Shown piece by piece: positions 17,263-27,173 of a stretch of DNA of 64,000 nt. Below the pieces are notes generated by a model that was given only the letters and a program-made list of their open reading frames with translations, was not told the DNA's origin and did no database searches. A program made the position numbers and the translations under genes. Position 1 is the stretch's first letter; each line of letters begins with the position of its first letter. The stretch comes from Catalinimonas niigatensis (lineage in GTDB: Bacteria > Bacteroidota > Bacteroidia > Cytophagales > Cyclobacteriaceae), in contig NZ_CP119422.1 of the NCBI RefSeq assembly GCF_030506285.1, positions 2,480,001 through 2,544,000 of the forward strand, in the 5' to 3' direction.

Positions 17263-18021
17263 ATGAATCGTATGAAAGCAATACTGACTCTCCTTTTCTT
17301 GTGCATAACATCTTTGGTATGGGCTCAACCAGAATCTTCCAATCTACCGGCTTCTTTAGGCAAAGATGGTGGTTTTTCCTTCGCTCATTTCAATGAGCTG
17401 ACAGTTCCTAAGAAATTATTTCACCCGGAGGATTGCGATGTATATCAGGAAGATTTACTGGAAGCTTACCAGCATAATAAGAATTTTCAGGAAGAAGCAC
17501 TATTACCAAGTTTGGTCGCTTTGGCTTATTATCCGGAATTGCGGGATACCAAAATCCGCTTTGTTTATCATGATACCAAAACTACCCTGGCTGCGCGTCC
17601 GCGTTTGCTGAGCTTATTCCGCGGACGGGAAAAACGTACCTATACTATTTTTATCGACAAAAATGTCAAAGGGCAGGAAGGTATATTGTTTGAAGATTTT
17701 CCTTTCAACGCCCAGGTAGGAGGTTTAGGACATGAGTATGCACATATCATTGATTATTCCAAACGTAGTGGATTAAATGTGCTTTGGCTGGGTATCAAGT
17801 ATCTTTTTAGTAAAAAAGCCAGAGCAAAACTGGAGCATAAAGTTGATAAGATTGCTATTGAAAGAGGCTTAGGCTGGCAGGCACTAGCCTGGGAAGAGCA
17901 TGTGCTGCATAATTCAGAAGCTTCTAAAAAGTACAAGACCTATAAAAAGAGACTTTACCTCAGTGCGGAAGAGATCAAAAACCATATGGATTTGTGTCCA
18001 CTCTATGAAGAAGGGCGTTAA
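17263..18021 (+). CDS. exported HExxH zinc-metalloprotease-like protein
   Basis: 252 residues with a signal peptide (MNRMKAILTLLFLCITSLVWAQ). The motif G-H-E-Y-A-H at 156-161 is HExxH, the zinc-binding and catalytic motif of gluzincin/metzincin peptidases. A candidate third ligand lies about 30-40 residues later in the helix L-E-H-K-V-D-K-I-A-I-E-R. The family is not one I can name. Likely periplasmic or secreted. If the Glu/His set is intact, it is an active peptidase. Confidence 0.65.
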   Translation: MNRMKAILTLLFLCITSLVWAQPESSNLPASLGKDGGFSFAHFNELTVPKKLFHPEDCDVYQEDLLEAYQHNKNFQEEALLPSLVALAYYPELRDTKIRFVYHDTKTTLAARPRLLSLFRGREKRTYTIFIDKNVKGQEGILFEDFPFNAQVGGLGHEYAHIIDYSKRSGLNVLWLGIKYLFSKKARAKLEHKVDKIAIERGLGWQALAWEEHVLHNSEASKKYKTYKKRLYLSAEEIKNHMDLCPLYEEGR

Positions 18022-18029
18022 GAAACCTT

Positions 18030-18242
18030 CTACCGTCTCGAGCGGATTTCATAGATGTCAAAATCTTCTGACTTACCGTATTTGATCAAATCGTTGAGGG
18101 TATAAATTTCCAGAGAGTTCAAATCTTTAAGTTTGTAATCCTCATCTCCAAGCCATTCCAGTACCTCAAATTCTGATTCTTCTCCATAGTTAGAGAGGAA
18201 ATATTTTTTTCCTATGCGTATGTTGTCAAATGATATAGGCAT
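18030..18242 (-). CDS. small hypothetical protein, 70 aa
   Basis: A soluble acidic sequence (MPISFDNIRIGKKYFLSNYG...) with alternating strands: F-E-V-L-E-W, D-Y-K-L-K-D-L and I-Y-T-L-N-D-L-I-K-Y-G. It reads like a small SH3-like beta barrel and looks conserved in composition. It converges on the HExxH gene with eight bases between the stops and lies just downstream of menD on the same strand. Confidence 0.65.
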   Translation of the reverse strand: MPISFDNIRIGKKYFLSNYGEESEFEVLEWLGDEDYKLKDLNSLEIYTLNDLIKYGKSEDFDIYEIRSRR

Positions 18243-18319
18243 TTTTTTATGTTAATAGTTTGACCTCTACCTGAACAAGACTTACCTCAGGCTCTGGTTT
18301 TAAGTTGAGGTTCAATTTT

Positions 18320-20065
18320 TTATCTACCGTAATTCTGCTGAATCAGCTCCTTATACTTTTTAAAAAACTCAGTGTTAGTCTTAGAGTTACTTACTACCTC
18401 CAGAATTTTGGCATGTTCTGCATTATCTTCATAAAACAGAGGCAAAGTTTCTTTCAACTTTGTCATGTCAGCTTCTGTTTCCAGGCTGATACGCTGATAC
18501 TGCATACCAAAATCACGGGCAGTATTTTCTGCTTCCAGCGTCTGCCTGGTCTCAAAATACTCTTCCAGCTCCGGCTGTGTGGCCGGGCCTTCAATCATCC
18601 TAAAGATACCTCCGGCATGATTATTCAGGATAATAATCCGCAGCCTGGGTAATTTATAGTTATGCCAGAACGCATTCCGATCATAAAAAAAAGCCAGATC
18701 TCCACTTACTAGTACCGTGAGGCGGTCAGAAACCAAGCTTGAACCCACTGCTGTACTATTGCTGCCATCTATGCCGCTGGTGCCCCGGTTGGCAAAGACC
18801 TCAACTTGCTGCTGCAGATTATTCAAACCCAGTAAGTTGGCATAACGTACTGTCATGCTATTGGCCAAATGTAAATTGGATTGATCAGGCAAATGATGCA
18901 TGGCTTCACTGAGGGCTTGAAACTCATTAGGAACTTCTAAATTTTTAGGACTATCCGAGAATAAGCCTTTGATAAATGCTGCTGCCTGCTGCTCCTCCTC
19001 CTGCCAGCTTTGGGCAAAAGTGATCTGCGAAGGTTCAGCTTCCTGCTGGCCTTGCATGGCCCGGAAAAAAGCTAAAGGACTGGAGTGAATTACTTGGGTC
19101 AGTGCCTGGAAGGTATCGGCTGCGGCACCAGCCGGCTGAATGTGCCAGTGATGTTTGGGCTTAAACTTCCGAAGAAAGAGCTTCAGATTTTTGGACATGA
19201 CTGACAGACCAAAAGTGATGAGTAAGTCTGCCTGTAAAGTTTCCAGCAGCCTTTCGTCTTTTTGTGCCAGCAGTACATCCGCATGTTTCACTGCTTGTGG
19301 CAGAGCATGCATATTGGAAATTACATCGGCTACCAGCGGTATCTGCTGTTCATCGGATAAGGTTTGCAGGGCTTTTCCCAGGGCTAAGTCATAAGGAGAT
19401 TGTCCGCATACAATCAGTTTTCTTTTGGCTGCCTTCCATTCAGGAAGCAATTTTTTCAGACTGTTGTTCCCCAGTTCAGCTTCAGCTTCCCACTGATGAA
19501 TTACCTTTACATGCGAGTCATAATGGATGTCTTCATCAGGTGTGGGATAAAAAGGTTCTCTGAGTGGTACATTGACATGTACTGGCCCTTTGGGATAGGC
19601 ACGGCTTAAATTAACGGCTTCAGCCACCATTCTGCCAGCATGCCAGATGTCTGCTTCCGTTTGTCCTATGGGTAACTCAAAACTTGCTTTTACATGTCTG
19701 CCATAGATATCGCGCTGCCGGATGGTTTGTCCATCCAGTTGGTCAATCCATTCCGGCGGCCGGTCAGCAGTAAGGATAAGCAAAGGAATTTGCTGAAAAA
19801 AAGCTTCGGCTACCGCCGGTGCATAATTATAAGCGGCAGAACCGGAAGTGCAGATCAATACTGTAGGCGTATGCAATTGCCGGGCTATTCCCAGCCCGAC
19901 AAAAGCGGCTGAGCGCTCATCACTTAGCGTACGGGTGAATATTTGTGGATGCCTGACAAAGCCAATGCTTAGCGGTGCACAGCGGGAACCTGGAGAAAGT
20001 ACAGCCTGGTAAACACCCAATTGGGCGCAAATTTTCGCAATATTGACAATGGAAGGGAGTATCAA
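18320..20065 (-). CDS. menD: MenD, SEPHCHC synthase of menaquinone biosynthesis
   Basis: 581 residues, the normal length for this ThDP enzyme. N-terminal S-P-G-S-R-C-A-P-L-S-I-G (residues about 24-35) and S-D-E-R-S-A-A-F-V-G-L-G-I-A (48-61) hold the catalytic Glu that activates ThDP; T-S-G-S-A-A-Y-N near 74 follows. The C-terminal ThDP/Mg site shows V-S-G-D-L-A-F-F-Y-D-R-N-A-F and I-I-L-N-N-H-A-G-G-I-F. The reaction joins isochorismate and 2-oxoglutarate. The other men genes are not in this window. Confidence 0.95.
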   Translation of the reverse strand: MILPSIVNIAKICAQLGVYQAVLSPGSRCAPLSIGFVRHPQIFTRTLSDERSAAFVGLGIARQLHTPTVLICTSGSAAYNYAPAVAEAFFQQIPLLILTADRPPEWIDQLDGQTIRQRDIYGRHVKASFELPIGQTEADIWHAGRMVAEAVNLSRAYPKGPVHVNVPLREPFYPTPDEDIHYDSHVKVIHQWEAEAELGNNSLKKLLPEWKAAKRKLIVCGQSPYDLALGKALQTLSDEQQIPLVADVISNMHALPQAVKHADVLLAQKDERLLETLQADLLITFGLSVMSKNLKLFLRKFKPKHHWHIQPAGAAADTFQALTQVIHSSPLAFFRAMQGQQEAEPSQITFAQSWQEEEQQAAAFIKGLFSDSPKNLEVPNEFQALSEAMHHLPDQSNLHLANSMTVRYANLLGLNNLQQQVEVFANRGTSGIDGSNSTAVGSSLVSDRLTVLVSGDLAFFYDRNAFWHNYKLPRLRIIILNNHAGGIFRMIEGPATQPELEEYFETRQTLEAENTARDFGMQYQRISLETEADMTKLKETLPLFYEDNAEHAKILEVVSNSKTNTEFFKKYKELIQQNYGR

Positions 20066-20244
20066 TCGCTTTACAAATTGTTTTAAAGATCAACCAGCAA
20101 AAGGGCAGCAAGTTTGACAAAGTTTAGGGAATTCACAAGAATTAAAAGAGAGCCACATAATCTTAGCTTCTGATTATTCTGATTTTTTTGCGACAACTAA
20201 CCCTAGTGTTCTGCTGTAAAAAATTAGAAACTCATCTCCGAATC

Positions 20245-20340
20245 TTACTTTTTCTTCCTCCTGGCTCTGCCTGCAATCACTATTAAAGCCAGAACGATGA
20301 AGAAGCCATACCAAAATATAAGAAATGTATCATAGAGCAT
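20245..20340 (-). CDS. 31-aa single-pass membrane peptide
   Basis: ATG at 20340 to TAA at 20245: a short start MLYDT, a hydrophobic helix of about 19 residues, and a basic end R-A-R-R-K-K-K (inside-positive). It shares its layout (ML start, one helix, R/K-rich end) with the 54-aa ORF 205 bases upstream on the same strand. No family recognised. Confidence 0.4.
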   Translation of the reverse strand: MLYDTFLIFWYGFFIVLALIVIAGRARRKKK

Positions 20341-20545
20341 CTTAATAGCTAAAAAAAGTCCTTAGTATAGATTAGACGTAGCTATGCTTGGGAAAGTCAC
20401 CCTTTGCCTTGAAAGAAGATAACACTTAGGATAAAATGTTTTATAAAACTGATATGGAGAAAACCATTGTTTGCAGCCATGCCGCAAAACAATATAATTT
20501 ACAATTCTACTTTGCTGGTATATTCTTCAATTTCTACGTTTCCTT

Positions 20546-20710
20546 TTAAGAAACAAGTATCCTTGAAGCTTTACGTTTAGATTTTGCGGCACGTTTATAT
20601 TGATTGATAAGCAGTTTTTCCCTCCTCCTTTTGACCTTATCTACGATTATCAAAAAAATAATAGGTAAAAATAAAAATGACCAAATAATCAGCACAAGGT
20701 TAAAGAGCAT
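20546..20710 (-). CDS. 54-aa single-pass membrane peptide with basic tail
   Basis: ATG at 20710 to TAA at 20546: hydrophobic helix at 3-22 (F-N-L-V-L-I-I-W-S-F-L-F-L-P-I-I-F-L), then a strongly basic tail K-V-K-R-R-R-E-K and K-S-K-R-K. The hydrophobic-then-basic order is a deliberate-looking N-out/C-in topology. Probably a small envelope protein of unknown role. The stretch 20711-20974 shows nothing else. Confidence 0.45.
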   Translation of the reverse strand: MLFNLVLIIWSFLFLPIIFLIIVDKVKRRREKLLINQYKRAAKSKRKASRILVS

Positions 20711-20974
20711 TTTATATAAAAAATGAAGATAAAATATAATTATTTGACGTAGTAAACTTTAAAAGTCACTAAAATCATAATCATATTTTTATTCATGCAT
20801 TATCAGTAATTACGCCTTCTTCGGAATTTCTTTTTATAGATGATTAACCGCATTCTAAGCATCTGTTTCCGTAATACGTTTCTATGAAAGAACAGCACAT
20901 ACTTTTATTTACTCTTCTCTGTCGCGAGAAGAAGCTTCTCTTATGAGAATCATGCAGAGCAAATCTATTTGGAT

Positions 20975-23900
20975 TTACTTCTTCAAAATTTGCATCCTCA
21001 GAGTTTTGTCAGCAGATACCAACTCCAGAATATAAGCACCGGTCTTCAGGGAATGCATATCCACCTGCAAATCAACCCTGGTATTTACTTCCCATTTTTT
21101 TACCAATCTGCCCTTGTGGTCTATGATCAGGCAATGTGTGATTTCCAAAGCAGGATTCTGCATCTCTATGCGCAGGTAGCTCTCTGCGGGGTTAGGATAA
21201 ATTTTGTAAAGTTTACTCAGTGCTTCATCAGTGGCAGTGACTCCTTCAATGCTCAATATAAACTCATCACTGGCAGTGGCTCCCTGCTGGTCGGTAGCGG
21301 TGACTCTGATCGTGACAGTACCATTGACCTCAGGCATACCACTCAAAGTCATTGCCTCAGCATCAAAGGTCAGCCATTCAGGTAGTGGGTCCCCATTGCC
21401 TGAAGTAGCTGTATAAGTCAACTGATCTTCTTCGTCCTGATCGGAGAATGCGTTCGCTGGAATGGTAAAGGTAAAAGCTTCTCCTACCACCAGGCTTTGG
21501 TCGGAGATAAAGTTGCTGACTACCGGTGCTGTATTTTCTTTTACTTCATTTACATCCGTCACATTGATGACGAAAGCCTGGATGAACATACCTCCCCGGC
21601 CATCGTCAGTCTGTACTTTGATCACAAAGGTGCTTCTGGTTTCGAAATCAAATACCCTGTCAGTCAGCAACTGTCTGTTTACGATAGTAAAGAAAGCATG
21701 GTCTTCAGCTTCTATCAAATAGTAGGTATGCACATCATCTTCATCTTTGTCAGTGCTGGTAAAGTTTCCAACCGCTGTTCCAATTTCCTGGTTTTCTTCT
21801 ATACTTTGGTTGCTCAGACTGATTGCTGTAGGAGAATTGTTGAGAGCATCTTCTACATCATTGATATCTATTCTGAACTGTTTGGCATAGGCTCCTCCTT
21901 TTCCATCGTCTGCCCGTATACGTATGGTATAGCGGTCTTTCAGCTCATAGTCAAAGCTTTCAGCCGTCAGAAGTTGATTGCCTTCAATTTTAAAACTAGC
22001 ATTATCGGTGTTTCCTGCGCCTATCACTAGAGAGAAAGCAAAATCAGTATCATCGGCATCGGTAGCCGAAAGCACTCCCACCAGCGTGTTAATATCTTCA
22101 TTCTCATTGACAGAAGCATTGGAAAGGCTAATATCCGTGGGTACTTCGTTGGCGGCATCCGCTACATCTTCAATAAAAATGGTGAAGCTTTTCTGGAAAG
22201 TTCCGCCTTTGTTATCATCGGTTTCAATCCTCACGGTGGTTTGAGACTGCTGCTCATAGTCAAAGCTGGCCAGAGAGATCAGCCGGTTGTTTTTGATCGT
22301 GAAAAAATCATTACCCTCACTGCCTTCTCCACCCACCAAAGCATAGCTATGGCTATCTCCGGCATCAGGATCGGTAGTAGAAAGTTCACCCACTGTCATA
22401 CCCCCGGCCTCATTTTCCTGAATACGCTGATTGCTCAATGCAAGGTCAGTAGGCACTTCGTTGGAGGCTTCCTCCAGATCATTGATAGCAATGACAAAGG
22501 TGTTGGAGAACTTACCGCCATTGCCATCATCGGTTTGTATTCTGATATTATAGCTGGGCTGGGCTTCAAAATCAAATTTTTTAAAGGTGAGCAGCTGATT
22601 ATTTTTGATAGCAAAAAAATCATTGCCCGTACTGCCTTGCCCCTCCACCAGGGTGTACGTATGTTCGTCATTTTCGTCTTCATCGGTAGTGGACAAAGTA
22701 CCTACCAGGGTTCCGGTTTCTTCATTCTCATCTACCGAAAGATTAGACAGAGCAATAGCCGTAGGCGTCTGGTTTGTACTTTCGTCTACATCGCTGACAC
22801 TGATCTGAAAAGCTTTCTGAAGGCTCTTTCCCTTGCTATCGGTGGTTTCAATCCTGATGCTGTAACTATTCTTCGTCTCAAAGTCAAAGACTTCAGCACT
22901 GAGCAATTGATTGGTATTGTCTATCTGAAAAGCAGCATTGTCCGTATCGCCCTCTCCCTCCACAAAAGTATAGGTGAAGCCTTCGCTGTCATCTTCGTCT
23001 TTGGTGAAGATGTTGCCGATCAAACTACCGACCGCCTGGTTCTCTTCAATTGTATTTTTGCTTAAGTTAATATCATTGGGCGCTTCATTGACCAAAATGC
23101 TAAGGGTACCAGTGGCGGTAGATTCAATTTTGACAGTCTGAGTGGAAGCATTGCTGGCTTTACGGACCTGCGGATCATCGGAAAAGGCGACGGTAGTAGT
23201 GGTGTTTTCTGCGCCACTAAGCGTGAAGTTAAGTGTGAGCAAAGTAGCATTGTCAGATAAAGTCTGACCGGAATCACTTGTCCAGTCAAAGCCCAGTTGC
23301 CCGGCATCTTTCTGCGAAAGGTCAATAGTGGCATTCTCTGCATTGAGATTGCTTACACTTTCCAAAGTAGCCACTTCAGCATCCCAGCTGAGGGAAAAAG
23401 CAAGGGCATTAAGGTCATCAAAACCAGTAACTTTGACAGGGACAGCTATTTCCTGATTACTATAAGCCTGCTGGGAAGACAAGCTGAGTTTGAGAGGCGT
23501 TTCTGCGAAGTTTATGCTGAGGTTTTCGTACCAGACGATAAAACCATCACCTCCGGCTACCAAATCCAGATCCTGGTCATTGTCCACATCATATTCCCGA
23601 ACCACTACGGCTGCAATGTCATCAATGGCTGTTTTTTCTGAAAAACTGAATTTGCCATCCAGGTTTTTGTGCCATCCCAGATTATCGCCCAAAGCAATAG
23701 CGTCTTTAACCCCATCGGCGTCTACATCAAAAAAATACAGCACTTCGGTACTGGAAAAAGGGGTAGACCTCTCTTCGGAAAATTCACCATCTCCCAGGTT
23801 TTCATAATACGACCAGAACTCACCTTCAAATTGCCCTTTCTTCAGAATATCATCATCACCATCATTGTCTAAATCTAGCAGTAGGTTTCCATTGAGTTGT

Positions 23901-25738
23901 TCGTTAAGTTCAAACGTAGCATCCCCATTATTAATATAAATTCCCCCAGGCCCTACTAAATCCGGATTGTCATCAGAGTTGATATTACCTGTAGTTTTTA
24001 TTTCCCTTAAATAAGGATCTAAGTAAGAAAAATTACCTTGGCCATCATTTAATTCTACAGTAGAGTTATCATTTTGCAAGGATACTACAAGATCTTTATC
24101 ATTATCTTGGTCTATATCCTCAATACTGACTATTCTTCCTAAATAATCTGCATCTGATATAGTTCCAAATTCATTTTATAGAAGTAAAGTATTCTTTTCA
24201 TTTGAGTATTCATATATGGAGATTAGATTAAAAAGTACAATGCCATGATTAAAAAACATGAATTCTTTATTTGCATCCTGATCTATGTTCTCCAGCCAAA
24301 GGCTGTTGAAACCATTGTCCGCATCGGTGTATCTGATAATCTCTTTTGAAAGTTTATATTTGGTAAAAGGAGCATCGTATTTTACAATTTTTTGATCATG
24401 TGCACTAAAAATTTCAGGTGTTCCATCTTCATTAAGATCAGAAATTAATATATCCGCCATCCTGCCTATGGAAATTCCACCAATATCTCTATACTCAAAT
24501 TCTCTTTCTTTTAGATCAATATTCTTAAGCCAAACAAAATCATGATCAGTATTTCTGATATAATATGAGTTGCTGTTAGTGAGTAATAAGTCTATTTTAC
24601 CATCTGAATCAATATCTTGAAAAATACCATCAACATGATTCTCTAATAAGTGATATTCTACACTATTGCCTAATTCCTTATTCTCCACCCAGCCAAATTC
24701 ATAACTAAAAAGTCCATAATCACTACAATCTTCACTTTCTATTGTCACTAAAAAGTCTTTGTCACCATCATTATCTACATCAGAGATAGCAAAGTTTTTT
24801 ATGTAGCCATTTATGGATAATTCAAAAATATCTGCTTCTATCAGAAAAGAATGTTCTTGGCTAAATGAACCATCATTTAGTTGAGCATGGTACCAGATAT
24901 TAGATGCACCTCCACATGAAAATCCATCGGTAAAAATCAAATCTTTTAAACCATCATTATTGATATCCTCAAACTCAAAATTATTGATATTATAAAAAAT
25001 AAAATCATAGGTAAAAGATTGAAATAATGTAAAGTTTCCATTTCCGTCGTTGGCATAGATTTCAAAAGTAAAATTGGAAGAGCCTACACCTCCTTTTATA
25101 ATACCAATATCCGTATCATTGTCGTTTTCAACGTCCAGGAAAACAAATTCTGAAGAACCGGTCTCAACGATGAGGCTTGCTTCCGCATAGGTTTCGTCCT
25201 GAAGATTTTGTAAATAAACCAGTCTGTTCTCCTGCCCCTGTGTAGTGACAATATCCGGAAAGCCATCATTGGTGAGATCTATGTATTTCGCTCCTAACCC
25301 ATTCAATTCCTTTTGTGCAAGCCCTTCCACCGCATTCCTTCTCCACGAAAAATTGAAATTTGTATCCATCCTTAGGTATCCGATTTTATCATTCTCTGCC
25401 TGCACTACTGCCAGATCTTTTAAGCCATCATTATTCAAGTCGGTGGCAGTTAGCTTGATGAACTGGTTTTTGTCGCTTTTAATCAGTTTCTGCGTATAAG
25501 TTCCCCCATCGTTGATCATGATATAGTAATGGTAAGTAGGGTCTTCCCATCCTCCTTCAACCTCAAAAAACACTACCTCATTATCCCCATCATTGTCAAA
25601 ATCATCTGCCAGGATAAATTTCCGCTGAAAGCTCTCTGCATGGATGACTTGTTTCTCCCCAAACTGACTAAAAGAGGGAAAGGAGACAAATAAAAACAAA
25701 AACAGGAGGGTGGGTTTCAGGCAATAGTGGGTTTTCAT
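20975..25738 (-). pseudogene. giant T9SS-exported FG-GAP/cohesin/cadherin surface protein, split by an in-frame TAA
   Basis: One frame of 1588 codons with a single internal TAA at 24176-24178. Start at 25738 gives the signal MKTHYCLKPTLLFLFLFVSF. Part 1 (25738-24176) holds FG-GAP/VCBS repeats (D-x-D-N-D-G-D and D-x-N-N-D-G-x-x-D-L). After the stop the same repeats continue (D-I-D-Q-D-N-D-K-D-L). A cohesin-like domain (L-S-L-S-S-Q-Q-A-Y-S) follows, then about six cadherin-type units of about 95 residues (N-E-x-P-T-D/A-I-x-L-S-N). A dystroglycan-type Ig/cadherin domain and a C-terminal T9SS sorting domain (I-Y-P-N-P-A-E-S-Y-L) end the protein. Codon context L-L-L-TAA-N-E-F-G suggests CAA (Gln) to TAA. 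As read, part 1 would be secreted without its anchor, and part 2 has only weak starts (TTG near 24079). Confidence 0.8.
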
Positions 25739-26103
25739 AAGGTTAGTTTGTGCGTAGGCAATGAAAATACTAATAACCCACAAGATAAGTACCTAATGTT
25801 TATAAAAAATACAGGAAAAGACCTGTTTTTTCTACACACAAAAGCCTGATATTGGTTTTTTTTGCGCTTTCAGATTTGTTGTATCACATCAGATATATGG
25901 ATGAAAAACAAGGGTATTGCCTGTATATCCTGAGATGCAAACGACGGTCTGCATAATACCTTAATCTTTATCAACTCTGTTGAATTAGAAAATAAATAGT
26001 AGAAGCATAGGCTGTAAATCAAGCAATACTGTATCTCTGAAAGCTTCAGGCTTATGGGTAAACATTTTGTCCTTCTTCCTCTTATATTTAGTTAAAAAGC
26101 AAA
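25739..26103. other. gene-free spacer
   Basis: 365 bases between the divergent T9SS gene and the PNPOx-like gene. A short ACAGG/CCTGT stem followed by Ts occurs near 25811-25831 but has no plus-strand gene before it. Nothing else is seen. Confidence 0.4.
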
Positions 26104-26703
26104 ATGATCCATCAAGAAAGTTCTCTGGAGGAGATACTAGCGCATGTATGGGGTACACTCGCCCGAGGAGGAGCAGATGCTAAACATCCTTACCATTTTC
26201 CGGTACTGGCCACTTCTTCAGGCACAGACATACACCAACGTACCGTGGTACTCAGACATACAAATATTGGTAAGCGCCATTTGGTCTGCTATTCAGATGT
26301 ACGCACCAAAAAAGTACATGACCTCAAGCTCAATCCATCTGCCCATTGGCTTTTTTATGATCACCAGAATAAAGAGCAAGTCAGAGCTACAACAAAAGCT
26401 ACCCTACATCATCAGGATGAAGTGAGCCGTCAGATATGGGAACAGATAGCCCCTCAAAACAGAGGCGATTATCTGGGGTCAAATGCTCCGGGAACTAAAG
26501 TTGAGCAGTACACCAGCAACTTACCAGAAGTTTTTTTGCATCAGCCGACAGTAGAAAATACAGAAGCAGGATGGAAAAACTTTTGTGTGATTGTGAGTGA
26601 AGTGCAGGCGATTGATTTTCTTAAGCTTATGAAGGGGGGACACTTAAGAAGTAAGCTGGTGTGGGAAGGTAATCAATGGCATGCACACTGGATTGCACCT
26701 TAA
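26104..26703 (+). CDS. pyridoxamine-5'-phosphate-oxidase-related flavoprotein
   Basis: 199 residues of the PNPOx-like FMN-binding split barrel: H-P-Y-H-F-P-V-L-A-T near residue 28, T-D-I-H-Q-R-T-V-V-L-R near 41, L-V-C-Y-S-D-V-R-T-K-K-V near 60, then A-H-W-L-F-Y. The first strand pair resembles PdxH R-x-V-L-L-K, but the PLP-site C-terminal motif of PdxH (R-L-x-P) is absent; the end is L-R-S-K-L-V-W-E-G. A general FMN oxidase or reductase is therefore more likely than true PNP oxidase. Confidence 0.75.
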   Translation: MIHQESSLEEILAHVWGTLARGGADAKHPYHFPVLATSSGTDIHQRTVVLRHTNIGKRHLVCYSDVRTKKVHDLKLNPSAHWLFYDHQNKEQVRATTKATLHHQDEVSRQIWEQIAPQNRGDYLGSNAPGTKVEQYTSNLPEVFLHQPTVENTEAGWKNFCVIVSEVQAIDFLKLMKGGHLRSKLVWEGNQWHAHWIAP

Positions 26704-26719
26704 GCCAGTAGTTTATCAT

Positions 26720-26753
26720 CTTCAAAAGCCCCTTTGATCAGCGGCTTTTGAAG
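26720..26753. terminator. bidirectional terminator hairpin
   Basis: CTTCAAAAGCC (26720-26730) pairs with GGCTTTTGAAG (26743-26753), an 11-bp stem with a 12-base loop. It lies between the convergent ends of the oxidase gene and the 50-aa membrane protein. Confidence 0.6.
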
Positions 26754-26771
26754 ACCTATTATCTTTACAAA

Positions 26772-26924
26772 CTAGTGAACGTGCCTTTCGTCCGCTTCTT
26801 CTTCCTTATCTTCATTAACCACAGTAAGTACATGAGTAGCAACAAGTGCAGCTACTAATCCTAAAAGGCCCGCTACTATCCAGGTAAACAATTCTAATCC
26901 TTCGGTTCCAAATGCTTCAAACAT
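26772..26924 (-). CDS. 50-aa single-pass membrane protein with acidic/His tail
   Basis: ATG at 26924 to TAG at 26772. N-terminal MFEAFGTEGLELFTW, a helix W-I-V-A-G-L-L-G-L-V-A-A-L-V-A-T-H-V-L, then an acidic tail E-D-K-E-E-E-A-D-E-R-H-V-H. The Gly/Ala-rich helix and strongly acidic end are protein-like. The ORF is closed by the hairpin at 26720-26753. No family recognised. Confidence 0.55.
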   Translation of the reverse strand: MFEAFGTEGLELFTWIVAGLLGLVAALVATHVLTVVNEDKEEEADERHVH

Positions 26925-27108
26925 AATTTTATGGATAAATAAGAATGTTTTGTTATCATCTTAGCATGCTGCTAAGGAATTTATAATGGCTGCAATTTTA
27001 CCTATTTCAGCTTACTTTGACAATGTAATCATCACTTTTTTAGCATCTTTTATGTTTATCCTTCGGGATACAATATTTGTAAAGTTATGACGACATTAAA
27101 TACTAATG

Positions 27109-27158
27109 TAACTTTGCATCCTTCAAAACGATTACCGTACTAATAGGGTAATCGTTTT
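27109..27158 (+). promoter_or_regulatory. -7 promoter box and 5'-leader hairpin of the ABC exporter
   Basis: TAACTTTG (27109-27116) matches TAnnTTTG; the nearest TTTG (27076-27079) is 29 bases away, longer than usual. The predicted leader then folds: AAAACGATTACC (27125-27136) with GGTAATCGTTTT (27147-27158), 12 bp, ending 15 bases before the ATG at 27174. The hairpin is followed by a short T-rich stretch, so it could be an attenuator or a translation-control stem. Confidence 0.45.
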
Positions 27159-27173
27159 GTTTACTGAAAAAGT

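Noticed and set aside
21497-23065. Long plus-strand ORFs opposite the cadherin repeats (21497-22030, 22241-23065)
   Set aside because: They are antisense to repeated modules of the T9SS protein; repetition of the coding sequence keeps the opposite frame open. No signals or recognisable domain.
10329-24178. Reassigned TAA codon (two genes with in-frame TAA)
   Set aside because: Many other genes in the window end properly in TAA with unrelated sequence after it (for example at 34078-34080), so the genetic code is standard. Two nonsense mutations are simpler.
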